Positions 18,223 through 26,045 of a stretch of 64,000 bases of DNA are shown one piece after another. This DNA is from Selenomonadaceae bacterium (GTDB lineage Bacteria; Bacillota; Negativicutes; Selenomonadales; Selenomonadaceae): contig JAFUTY010000043.1 of NCBI GenBank assembly GCA_017484005.1, positions 1-64,000 on the forward strand. The letters run 5' to 3'. Under the pieces are notes generated by a model that did not search any database, was not told the DNA's origin, and saw only the letters and a program-made list of their open reading frames with translations. The stretch's first letter is position 1, and every line of letters begins with the position of its first letter. The position numbers and the translations under genes were made by a program.

Positions 18223-19627
18223 ATGGCAAATGAAACTGGCAATTTCTCCGTGTCCAATTCCAATTTGACGCAGATCGGAAATTCCAAAAATACTTCTCGA
18301 TCCGCTTCATCAGTCGGCAACAATGCTACAACATCTTATCGTGACATGCTGTCGTCAATGATGCAGGATCAAAATCGTCAATCGACAAACCAAAATCGAA
18401 CTCGAAATCTTTCATTGGGAGATATCAATTGAGATGGAAAATTTTCATTGACTGATCTTGCTAGATTGGATGCTCATGTCAATGGATATGGTACAAAACT
18501 CACTGGTACAGCGTTGGAAAATGCAGATGTCAATCAAGATGGAGTCGTGGATCAAAAAGATGTTGATGAATTAGAATCGAAATATCTCAGAGGTGAAAGA
18601 ACTCTAACTCGAGTCACCGTGAAAGATTTTGTCTTGGGAGATCTGAATCGAGATGGCAAGGTTGATGTTGTTGACGCCTCAATGATGCAAGATGCGGTTC
18701 ATCGAGGAAATTTCAACAGTCTTACATCTGAATCGAAAGTGAATGCCGATCTCAATCAAGACGGAATTATTGATCAAGCCGATTTAAATTTGTTGAGAAG
18801 AAAGATTGTCGGTTTCAATGATACTCCCGATAAAGTGACTCTGACTGATTTGAATGGCGACGGATCTATCGATGTCAAAGATTTGCGCGAAAAAGTTTTT
18901 CCGAAAAAAACTCTTTCATTGGGAGATTTTGACGACGATGGCAAAATTTCTTGGAAAGATCTGATGAAACTGTATGAGCATGTGGGCGGTGGGCAAAAAC
19001 TTATCGGTGAAATGTTGAAAAAGGCTGATATCGATCAAAATGGTGTTGTGGATTGGGACGATCTGATTGCATTGGAATCGAATCTGGATAAGACTCCAAC
19101 TCAAATTACCGTTCAAGGCAAAATGGAAAAAACGTTCTTATTGGGAGATGTCAATCAAGATGGAAGTTTTGATATCGTTGATATTTCCCAAATGCTAGAT
19201 ATAGTTTATCGAGGAGGTCATACCAATCTTTCACCTGAGGCAATGGTGAATGCTGATCTCAATCAAGATGGAGTCGTGGATCAAACAGATTTAACTCTGA
19301 TGAGAAGAAAGATGGTCGGTTTCAATGATACTCCCGATAAAGTGACTCTGACTGATGTCAATGGCGACGACACCATCGATATCAAAGATGTGTATTGGGC
19401 TAAAAAAAATGAGCACAAATCAAAGAGCAGTCCGTACAGTTCAAGCTTACAGCGATTCTTCACTCACGAGCCAAGTGGGATTCTATGAACGCGTTTATTC
19501 TGGCGATAGTTTCAAGATTTTGGAAGTTAATGGAACACGGAATTCCTTGAAAGTTGAATATCCAGCAGGTAACATCAAAAAAATTCGCTGGGTGAGCATG
19601 GATATACTAGTTCCTTTTTCCAGATAA
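18223..19627 (+). pseudogene. Dockerin-repeat protein interrupted by TGA and by a poly-A frameshift
   Basis: The ATG at 18223 has AAAGGCGG upstream. There is no signal peptide; the N-terminus is Ser/Asn/Thr rich and contains TTSYRDMLSSMM. From about residue 65 there are at least seven dockerin-like calcium loops (GDLNRDGKVDVVDASMM, ADLNQDGVVDQTDLTLM), arranged as two near-identical larger repeats (about 18640-18890 and 19140-19400). The frame is continuous from 18223 to 19488 except for a TGA at 18430-18432 inside the first loop (GDIN-stop-DGKFSLTD), where CGA would be expected. At A8 (19401-19408) the frame shifts. The continuation, to TAA at 19625-19627, encodes an SH3-like tail (YSDSSLTSQVGFYERVYSGD...WVSMDILVP). 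It is either a decayed gene or one read through by recoding. Confidence 0.78.
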
Positions 19628-19646
19628 TTAGAACAGGAACATCGAA

Positions 19647-19688
19647 TAAAAAAGATCCTCGATCGAAAATCGGTCGGGGATCTTTTTT
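19647..19688 (+). terminator. Terminator of the dockerin-repeat gene
   Basis: AAAAAAGATCC(T)CGATCG...TCGGTCGGGGATCTTTTTT hairpin, 20 bases after the final stop. Same family as 48183-48222. Confidence 0.88.
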
Positions 19689-19756
19689 ATGTTGTCACGT
19701 TTATTTGTTGGGATTATCATGCCGGAATATCGATACACGCAGAGGAGATATTGCAA

Positions 19757-20467
19757 TTGGACGACACGCTATATATAGTCATTCCAGCATACAACGAAGC
19801 AGAAAATATTCGACAAGTGATTTGCGATTGGTATCCAATCATCGAAAAATTTGGCGATGAAAAGTCGCGGCTCGTGATATTCGACGACGGGAGTCAAGAT
19901 GAAACATTTTCAATAATGCTCGAAGAGGCAAAATCTCGATCGTTATTTGAGCCGATAACAAAATCTAACAGCGGACATGGCGCGACAGTATTGAACGCGT
20001 ATAAATATGCAATCAATCACGGCGCGAAATTCATCTTTCAAACCGATTCAGATGGGCAGACAATTCCGAGCGATTTTGAGAAATTTTGGCGAATCAGAAA
20101 ATCGTTCGATATGATTATCGGAAATCGAAGCGAGCGGCAGGATGGATTCGATCGAAAAATAGTTTCTTGGATTCTAAAAATCGTTTTGAGAATCATATTT
20201 GGAGTAAAAATCGTCGATCCAAACACTCCATTTCGATTAATGAATGCCGAAACGCTCAAAAAATACATCAATAAGAGTCCGTCCGATTATAATTTGCCGA
20301 ATATCTTGGTATCTGTGATATATTTCAAGTATAAATTGAGCGTGAAATTTCTGCCGATAACATTCAAATCCCGCGTTGGAGGAGTAAATTTTATCAATCT
20401 GCGCCGGATTTTTGCGATTGGTTTTCAAGCGTTGAAAGATTTCAGAAATTTATCGAAGACAATCTGA
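19757..20467 (+). CDS. Glycosyltransferase family 2 (dolichyl-phosphate mannose synthase-like)
   Basis: A protein of about 236 residues with the GT-A fold: IVIPAYNEAENIRQVICDWY near the start, FDDGSQDET, and the QTDSDGQTIPSDF metal site. Membrane segments are short or absent, but VSWILKIVLRIIFGVKIVDPN matches the polyprenyl-phosphate sugar synthase group. A TTG start at 19757 (MDDTLY) suits AGAGGAG at 19741-19747; TTG 19751 is an alternative but is too close. The next gene is a GT39-like membrane enzyme that would use a lipid-linked sugar, so the two probably act in one pathway: synthesis of a polyprenyl-phosphate sugar and its transfer outside the membrane. Confidence 0.88.
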   Translation: MDDTLYIVIPAYNEAENIRQVICDWYPIIEKFGDEKSRLVIFDDGSQDETFSIMLEEAKSRSLFEPITKSNSGHGATVLNAYKYAINHGAKFIFQTDSDGQTIPSDFEKFWRIRKSFDMIIGNRSERQDGFDRKIVSWILKIVLRIIFGVKIVDPNTPFRLMNAETLKKYINKSPSDYNLPNILVSVIYFKYKLSVKFLPITFKSRVGGVNFINLRRIFAIGFQALKDFRNLSKTI

Positions 20468-20480
20468 AAGGAAATCGAAA

Positions 20481-21986
20481 TTGATTCATATAGTATTAAT
20501 TCTGCTGAGTTTTGCATTTATATTGATCTTTTCAATCTCGACGAGTATTTTATATCCATTTTATGGAAGTGATTCTGCAGTTTTTCAAGTTTTGGGGAAA
20601 TATTGGCTGGATGGAATTCTGCCATATAAAGATCTCTTTGATCACAAAGGCGCGCTGTTATTTCTGATAAACTCAATCGGCTATGCAATTCATCCACGAA
20701 CCGGAATCATGATCCCTCAAATAATCTTCATGTATATATCGCTTTTAATGATTTGGAAGATGTTTGAGCTATATTTTGATTCAATTAAGCACAAAATCTG
20801 TTTCTTTATACTCACATTAATCTATTTTATATCTCATTATTGGGAAGGAAACAATGCGAGCGAATATACTATAGCATTTATTGCAATATCAGCATACTGT
20901 TTCATGCGATTTATGAGATTTTCTGAATATAAATCGATCTACAGTTTCATCTATGGATTTGGATTTGGCGCATGTGTATTATTGCGAGCGACGAATGGTA
21001 TGCCGATCTGCTGTTTTGCGATTCTATCAGCGATATTTTTGATTCGAGATCGGAAATTCAAAACACTTTGGAATAATATTTTGATATTTTTTACGGGATT
21101 TATCGCGATAATTCTGCCATTTGTGATATATTTTGCATGGAATGACGCGTTATATGATGCAACTTATGGAACTGTGCTATTTAATATCAAATATGCAGTA
21201 AATGGATCGTTTCATGCGAAAGATGTAGAGTATTTTGCACTAATTGCAGTGAGCGAGTTTCCAATGATTTTAATGATCGCTGCGAGTATTTTAAACATTG
21301 GATTTGATCGAAAAGACAAAATTTCTTGGAGTGGATTGTTTTCCGGAATCATACTTTTAGCGATGTTGATGAAACTTCGGCAATATTTTCATTATTGTTT
21401 AATGCTTGTGCCGATATTTCCATTAATGTTTGCAGTATTGAGAAATTCCGTTCAAAATTTGAAACATATTTGGCAGATTGAAGGATTTTCGATAAAAAGA
21501 TTCATCTGTAAAATATTTTTAGCGTTTTTTATAGTATATTTTGGGATCTGTTTGAGCATTTATTGGACGCATATTCACATACCATCTGACGAAGAAAAAT
21601 CGAGTTATATTGAAGAATCTATACAAATCAAAAAATTATCTGAATTGATTCCGCCCGACGAACGAAATTCTCTAATGATGTGGGGAATTGATAAGCTAAT
21701 GGCGCGATGGATTTTGGAATCTGGAATTCTTCCGCGATACAAATTTTTCTATAATCAATCGATGTTTGCGGCGTTTGATTCTGAAATTCGAACTGCTTGG
21801 TTTAAAAATGTTCGCGAAAATTATCCATTATGGATACTCTACGGCGGCGAGTTGAAAATCGAGCTTTATGAATTTTTTCCGCCGTTTGACGATGCGGAAC
21901 TTGAAAAACTCATCGAGGAAAAATATATATTCAAAGGTGAAGTTTCACTGACTGCACAAGATTTGAAACTCTATCGATTGAAATAA
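20481..21986 (+). CDS. GT39/ArnT-like integral membrane glycosyltransferase
   Basis: A 501-residue polytopic protein with about 10-11 hydrophobic segments. A GT-C type first outer loop reads YPFYGSDSAVFQVLGKYWLDG and then PYKDLFDHKGALLF. The Asp in GSDS and the Asp/His pair in DLFDHKG are the usual catalytic and substrate-binding positions. A soluble C-terminal domain (from about 390) ends in LTAQDLKLYRLK. It starts with TTG at 20481 after AAAGGAAATCGAAA. The gene is unusually AT-rich, with ATA and TTA codons, compared with the flanking genes. The substrate is unknown. Confidence 0.82.
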   Translation: MIHIVLILLSFAFILIFSISTSILYPFYGSDSAVFQVLGKYWLDGILPYKDLFDHKGALLFLINSIGYAIHPRTGIMIPQIIFMYISLLMIWKMFELYFDSIKHKICFFILTLIYFISHYWEGNNASEYTIAFIAISAYCFMRFMRFSEYKSIYSFIYGFGFGACVLLRATNGMPICCFAILSAIFLIRDRKFKTLWNNILIFFTGFIAIILPFVIYFAWNDALYDATYGTVLFNIKYAVNGSFHAKDVEYFALIAVSEFPMILMIAASILNIGFDRKDKISWSGLFSGIILLAMLMKLRQYFHYCLMLVPIFPLMFAVLRNSVQNLKHIWQIEGFSIKRFICKIFLAFFIVYFGICLSIYWTHIHIPSDEEKSSYIEESIQIKKLSELIPPDERNSLMMWGIDKLMARWILESGILPRYKFFYNQSMFAAFDSEIRTAWFKNVRENYPLWILYGGELKIELYEFFPPFDDAELEKLIEEKYIFKGEVSLTAQDLKLYRLK

Positions 21987-22029
21987 AACACGTGACGTCT
22001 TTGTTGATTGTTATTCGCACTGTGCGGCT

Positions 22030-22055
22030 TAAGTTTTTCTGCATTTTTCCGATGT
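22030..22055 (+). promoter_or_regulatory. Sigma-28-like promoter before the unknown 22098 gene
   Basis: TAAGTTTT (22030-22037) and TCCGATGT (22048-22055), with 14 bases between TAAG and the -10 element. The spacer is one base short of the flagellar consensus. It lies 43 bases before the ATG. Confidence 0.4.
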
Positions 22056-22097
22056 GTAAAGCGATGATTAGGAAGTTTTACCAGAAGGAGAATGAGT

Positions 22098-22811
22098 ATG
22101 AATAACACAGTCCATATAAGTGGTATGCATGGCTTGGAGAATCTTACAGCCAGCTCACAGAAGAAAACCGTCAGCAAGTTATCCTACAAGGATATATTGG
22201 CAGATCTGCAGGCGGACAGCTCTTCCAAAACTGATTCCGTGAAATCTACCGCCGATATGACAATGGATGAATTTCAAACCTACATTTGGAAAAGAATCGA
22301 ATCCTTCCCATTCAGCCCTACCCGCCCCTTTGATGAACAAACCATCAAAATTTCCGATAAATGCTGGGAACGAATGAAAAGCGATCCTGAGTACGAAGAA
22401 AAAATGATGAACATCATCAAGGACGGGCGAATGTATCCTGATCCCTTCTTTGGCACAGGCATGGACACGGGCGGCGTGTATTGGGTTTTGGAATTTGACG
22501 GTGGTGAGGGATGCTGGTCTCACGGATTCAGTAAAAATTTTGGTGGAAGCAGGGAGTCTGTCGAAAGTCAATTTGATAGAGAATCGGAAGGCGGCTTTTG
22601 GAGTACACGGATCAAAAGGAAGAAACAACAGACTGAAATGGAAGAAATTCTGTTTGCAAAACGCAAAATGATGAAGGAAATCAGTGATGAAATAGCATAT
22701 AATCGTCATATGAATCTGCAGGCAGCGGCGATTGGAGAAAAATCAGAATATCTTATCAGCGGTGTACCTGCCGAATTTTTACTCTCAGGCTTGATGGTAA
22801 CTGTCTTTTAA
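22098..22811 (+). CDS. Unknown protein with no signal peptide and atypical composition
   Basis: A 237-residue protein. The ATG at 22098 sits 7 bases after GAAGGAG; the ATG at 22092 is too close. The N-terminus is Ser/Thr rich and contains LSYKDILADLQAD (residues 28-40), similar to SYRDMLSSM in the dockerin-repeat protein. The middle (KISDKCWERMKSDPEYEEKM) resembles a group of Firmicutes proteins of unknown function whose members also lack signal peptides. This is followed by YWVLEFDGGEGCWSHGFSKN. The DNA is GC-richer and poor in the GATC/TCGA words that fill its neighbours, which suggests recent acquisition. Function not recognised. Confidence 0.75.
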   Translation: MNNTVHISGMHGLENLTASSQKKTVSKLSYKDILADLQADSSSKTDSVKSTADMTMDEFQTYIWKRIESFPFSPTRPFDEQTIKISDKCWERMKSDPEYEEKMMNIIKDGRMYPDPFFGTGMDTGGVYWVLEFDGGEGCWSHGFSKNFGGSRESVESQFDRESEGGFWSTRIKRKKQQTEMEEILFAKRKMMKEISDEIAYNRHMNLQAAAIGEKSEYLISGVPAEFLLSGLMVTVF

Positions 22812-22829
22812 TGAACAAAATATTGAAAT

Positions 22830-22872
22830 AAAAAACTCCCGAGGATCAAAATAGATCTTCGGGAGTCTTTTT
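22830..22872. terminator. Bidirectional terminator between the 22098 gene and the RiPP exporter
   Basis: AAAAAACTCCCGAGGATC...GATCTTCGGGAGTCTTTTTT hairpin between convergent genes. It is nearly identical to the hairpin at 25960-26003. Confidence 0.9.
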
Positions 22873-22879
22873 TATTCGG

Positions 22880-24349
22880 TTAGAAAAATATAGTTTCATC
22901 CGCAATTTTCAAAATTCGATCGTCGTGAGAAATGATTATCGTGATTCTATTTTCCTTTTTATGAACAATCGCCGCGATTAGATCATCGATTGCTCTAACA
23001 TCTAAATTATTATCCGGCTCATCCATAATCAAGACATCTGCAGATTTTTTCAATGCTGAATCGATCAAAACTTTCCGACGTTCACCTCCAGAAAGTTTGT
23101 CATTTCTAACAAAATCTTTCTGTTCGACAACAGAGATCAAATGTTTCCGAGCGTAAATCATATCGAGTTCAGACAATGATATTCCATTGAAATAAATTTT
23201 TCCATCGATCGGATGAATCATTCCGCAAATTAGATTTAACAGTGTTGATTTTCCAGATCCATTTTTTCCAACGATACAATAAATCTTTCCACGTTTAAAA
23301 TTCATGCTGAAGTCTGTCAAAAATTTTCTATCGCCAAAACTGAAATCCAAATTCCTAACTTCAATACGTTCAATTCGATCCAAAATTTTCGATCCGTTCA
23401 ATTCAATCGGCAAATTTTGGATTTCCATGATTCTGTTATATGCACTTCGAGCATTTTGATAATCTTGCCCAACATTCATAAAATATGAAACGCTCTGCAT
23501 CGCAAAAAGATAATATCCATTTAGTGCGACAAAATTTCCAATGCTCAAATTTCCATCTAAAACATCGATGCCGCCGAGTAAGAATATCAATACCGTGAAA
23601 ATCTTGGTCTCATTGCTTCTTCCATATGCAAACCAAAATCTGATTTTTGCCTCGCTGATGCTCGCATCAAAAAATTTATCAAAAGAATTTCTGAATGACG
23701 TCAAAAATTCTTCATACATCGCGTGTAATTTAATCGAATATACATAGAAAAAATTATCGGAAAAACTCGTGAAGTATCTCGATTCTGTCTCACGAACTTC
23801 CTTTGAAATTTGGAAGAGTCTTTCTCTCAGAACAGCAAATATTCCAGCATGAATCGCTGCGACGATCAAAAAAATTGAGATCCACTTTATCCCAATCGAT
23901 TGTAAGAGATAAATTGCCATGATTAACATAGCTGACTGAATCGAAACATCAATGATGCTTCCGAGGATAAATGCAATTAGATCGTCGGAGTCTGTGCTGA
24001 TTCTTTTTGACAGGTAAATCATATCAGTTTCAATTAGGAATTCACTCTTCAATTTTTGAACACGTCGCATTAAATTTTCAGCAACATTATTCGTCAGCTT
24101 AGCACGTATGATTGTTGATCGTATAACGAAGAACCAATTTGATATCACAGCAAGGATATTTATCAGAATTAACATCACCACAAAAAAATAAAGCCCCTCG
24201 ACATTCCGAGTGACTAGAACTTCATCGATGAATTTTGAACTCAAATACGGCATTGACAAATCTGCTATCGAATTCATCATCGCACAAAAAACTATCAGAG
24301 AAAATTCAAATTTATAACCGTCAAGATATTTCAAAACGAATTTTATCAT
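22880..24349 (-). CDS. ABC exporter (membrane plus ATPase) of the RiPP-like locus
   Basis: A 489-residue half-transporter. There are about five to six N-terminal membrane helices (FEFSLIVFCAMMNSIADLSM, LINILAVISNWFFVI), then an ATPase domain with Walker A GKNGSGKST, signature LSGGERRK, Walker B VLIMDEPD and the switch His in IIISHDD. It has no C39 peptidase domain, so leader removal must be done by another enzyme. The ATPase is short: the Q-loop glutamine (SVVEQKDFV) is only about ten residues before LSGGE, where some 45 are usual. Its ATG lies one base after the radical SAM stop (TGA-A-ATG), so it is tightly coupled. It likely exports the modified peptide. Confidence 0.9.
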   Translation of the reverse strand: MIKFVLKYLDGYKFEFSLIVFCAMMNSIADLSMPYLSSKFIDEVLVTRNVEGLYFFVVMLILINILAVISNWFFVIRSTIIRAKLTNNVAENLMRRVQKLKSEFLIETDMIYLSKRISTDSDDLIAFILGSIIDVSIQSAMLIMAIYLLQSIGIKWISIFLIVAAIHAGIFAVLRERLFQISKEVRETESRYFTSFSDNFFYVYSIKLHAMYEEFLTSFRNSFDKFFDASISEAKIRFWFAYGRSNETKIFTVLIFLLGGIDVLDGNLSIGNFVALNGYYLFAMQSVSYFMNVGQDYQNARSAYNRIMEIQNLPIELNGSKILDRIERIEVRNLDFSFGDRKFLTDFSMNFKRGKIYCIVGKNGSGKSTLLNLICGMIHPIDGKIYFNGISLSELDMIYARKHLISVVEQKDFVRNDKLSGGERRKVLIDSALKKSADVLIMDEPDNNLDVRAIDDLIAAIVHKKENRITIIISHDDRILKIADETIFF

Positions 24350-24350
24350 T

Positions 24351-25619
24351 TCACACCAATTGCAACGTCGCCGAGTTTATCAAGCCATCTATGATACCAT
24401 TACGTTCATATTCGCAAAAATCTCCCGCATTATCGAGACTCCCAGTTTCGCTAAAATGTCGAGCTTGGCAAGCTCCTCCGCAAAGCAATTTTAAATTGCA
24501 GTCTTTGCATTTCTCGATGCAATCGACGGTGTGCATTTTAAATTTCTCCATTTTTTCGGAATTGTAGATTTCATCGAAAGAATTCATTTTTACATTTCCG
24601 ACTTTAAAGAGATCAAAATGCAAAAGCTGACAAGGATAAACATCTCCAGAACTCGAGATACTAATTTCTGCGTCACCGATAGCGCATTTAAGGACAGTTT
24701 GATTAATCTTGTGAGATTGAATCATACCGTTCAAATCCATGAATGGAACAACTCCCGCAGATTTTAGAGCATCAAAATACTCCTGCCCAGATAAGTATAG
24801 ATCGTCATTTTGCTTTGCGCTACCTAGATGAAACAGTGGTTGGAAGATCAAACGATTTCCAAATTTTTTAGACATCGCAAGAATATCGGAAATATTTTTT
24901 CGAGTGACAACCATTGCCAGCGAAATATCAATTCCAAATTTATCCAGAAGTTCAATCGCTCGAATTGTTCGATCAAAACTTCCGCTGCCTCTGAAAAAAT
25001 CATGTTTTTCAGACGAGCTGCCGTCCAAACTTATTTTCACTGAATCAAAGACTCGGACTATTTGTTCGACATTCTTTTCATTGATCAAAGTTCCGTTTGT
25101 CATCAATTTATTTGTAAATCCGATCTTCTTGGAATATTCAGCAACTGGAACTGTCAAATTGGAAATTAATGGCTCGCCGCCCGTGAAAATGATTTCAGCT
25201 TGAGAATTGTAATTTTTAATGCTATCCAAAACTTTTTTGTAATCATTGAATTCCATTTTAAAATTACTTTCTTTTCGTTCAGAAGCAAAACAATAAATGC
25301 AATTCAAATTACAACTCGAAGTCATATTCAAATAGATCGCGCGGAGTTGATATGGTTTATGAATAAAAGGCGCGGCTGGAACAGCAAAAATTCCTTCGCC
25401 GCGCACTTTATTCAAGAATTTCTCTACGCTTTGAACGGGAACATTATTTGAAAACTCATTCAGTGTTTCGATAGTCTTCTCAATGGTTTGACTTTCGATA
25501 TAAATTTTCAAGAGTAACACGCCATTCAAATTAGTAACAATCCATGATGGAATCAGAGGATTCAGCACGAGATACTTCTCATCGCGTTGGTAAACTTTCA
25601 AACAATCCTCGAGTTTCAA
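24351..25619 (-). CDS. Radical SAM-SPASM peptide maturase
   Basis: A 422-residue protein. An N-terminal precursor-recognition-like region (about 1-80) is followed by the radical SAM core with CNLNCIYC (Cys103, Cys107, Cys110) and FTGGEPLISN. The C-terminal SPASM domain has the cysteines PCQLLHF, CIEKCKDCNLKLLCGGACQ and DFCEYE, for two further iron-sulfur clusters. Such enzymes install thioether or carbon-carbon crosslinks in ribosomal peptides. A TTG start at 25619 has GAGGCGGG upstream. It is 21 bases downstream of the Cys/Trp-rich repeat peptide gene, its probable substrate. Confidence 0.93.
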   Translation of the reverse strand: MKLEDCLKVYQRDEKYLVLNPLIPSWIVTNLNGVLLLKIYIESQTIEKTIETLNEFSNNVPVQSVEKFLNKVRGEGIFAVPAAPFIHKPYQLRAIYLNMTSSCNLNCIYCFASERKESNFKMEFNDYKKVLDSIKNYNSQAEIIFTGGEPLISNLTVPVAEYSKKIGFTNKLMTNGTLINEKNVEQIVRVFDSVKISLDGSSSEKHDFFRGSGSFDRTIRAIELLDKFGIDISLAMVVTRKNISDILAMSKKFGNRLIFQPLFHLGSAKQNDDLYLSGQEYFDALKSAGVVPFMDLNGMIQSHKINQTVLKCAIGDAEISISSSGDVYPCQLLHFDLFKVGNVKMNSFDEIYNSEKMEKFKMHTVDCIEKCKDCNLKLLCGGACQARHFSETGSLDNAGDFCEYERNGIIDGLINSATLQLV

Positions 25620-25640
25620 GATGATCCCGCCTCAAAAAAT

Positions 25641-25856
25641 TCAACTTCCGGAGCAATTCCAACTTGATCCACATCTTCCGCCACCACCAGTGCAATTCCA
25701 ACTCGATCCACATCTTCCGCCACCACCAGTGCAATTCCATCCACTGCCGCACACTCCATGAACTTTCGATTGGCTATCGTCCGATTTGGAAAATTCCCCA
25801 AGCGATAAACCTTTCGAAAAATCGATTGCAGAGATCTTAAAATCTTTAAGCGACAT
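25641..25856 (-). CDS. Candidate RiPP precursor with 13-residue core repeats
   Basis: A 71-residue peptide. The ATG at 25856 is preceded by GGAGGTG with ideal spacing. Residues 1-35 look like a leader (MSLKDFKISAIDFSKGLSLG). The remainder contains three CGSxWNC units (Cys36-Cys42, Cys49-Cys55, Cys62-Cys68) joined by TGGGGR. The 13-residue repeat WNCTGGGGRCGSS is an almost exact tandem 39-base repeat in DNA. Every unit has two Cys around Gly-Ser-x-Trp-Asn. The gene lies first in a unit with a radical SAM-SPASM enzyme and an exporter. I do not recognise it as a named RiPP class. Possible products are thioether (Cys to alpha-carbon) or Trp-centred cyclophane crosslinks. Confidence 0.85.
   Translation of the reverse strand: MSLKDFKISAIDFSKGLSLGEFSKSDDSQSKVHGVCGSGWNCTGGGGRCGSSWNCTGGGGRCGSSWNCSGS
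25664..25740. repeat. Tandem 39-base repeat inside the RiPP precursor gene
   Basis: Two copies of a 39-base unit containing CCACATCTTCCGCCACCACC, followed by a partial third copy. The length is a multiple of three, so copy-number change would keep the frame and add or remove one 13-residue core unit. Confidence 0.9.
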
Positions 25857-25959
25857 AATGAACACCTCCAAAATTTAAACACCGAAAAATGAGTTGATAC
25901 ATAATAAAAAAAAAAACGATATCGTCAAGTGATTTTTGCATAAATTTTTTCTAGTGAAT

Positions 25960-26003
25960 AAAAAAACTCCCGAGGATCTTTTTGATCTTCGGGAGTCTTT
26001 TTT
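25960..26003 (-). terminator. Terminator of the HD-GYP gene
   Basis: AAAAAACTCCCGAGGATC...GATCTTCGGGAGTCTTTTTT hairpin, 43 bases past the HD-GYP stop. It insulates the HD-GYP gene from the RiPP precursor promoter. Confidence 0.88.
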
Positions 26004-26045
26004 GTTCGGAAATTTATACTGATTGAATCAATTTAGTACAATATT

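Noticed and set aside
18430-18432. Selenocysteine at the in-frame TGA
   Set aside because: The position is a variable loop residue in which other copies have Arg or Gln, not Cys, and I could see no convincing SECIS hairpin; a CGA-to-TGA change is simpler.
25664-25740. A CRISPR-like direct repeat
   Set aside because: The units are directly adjacent with no spacers and translate into the peptide core.
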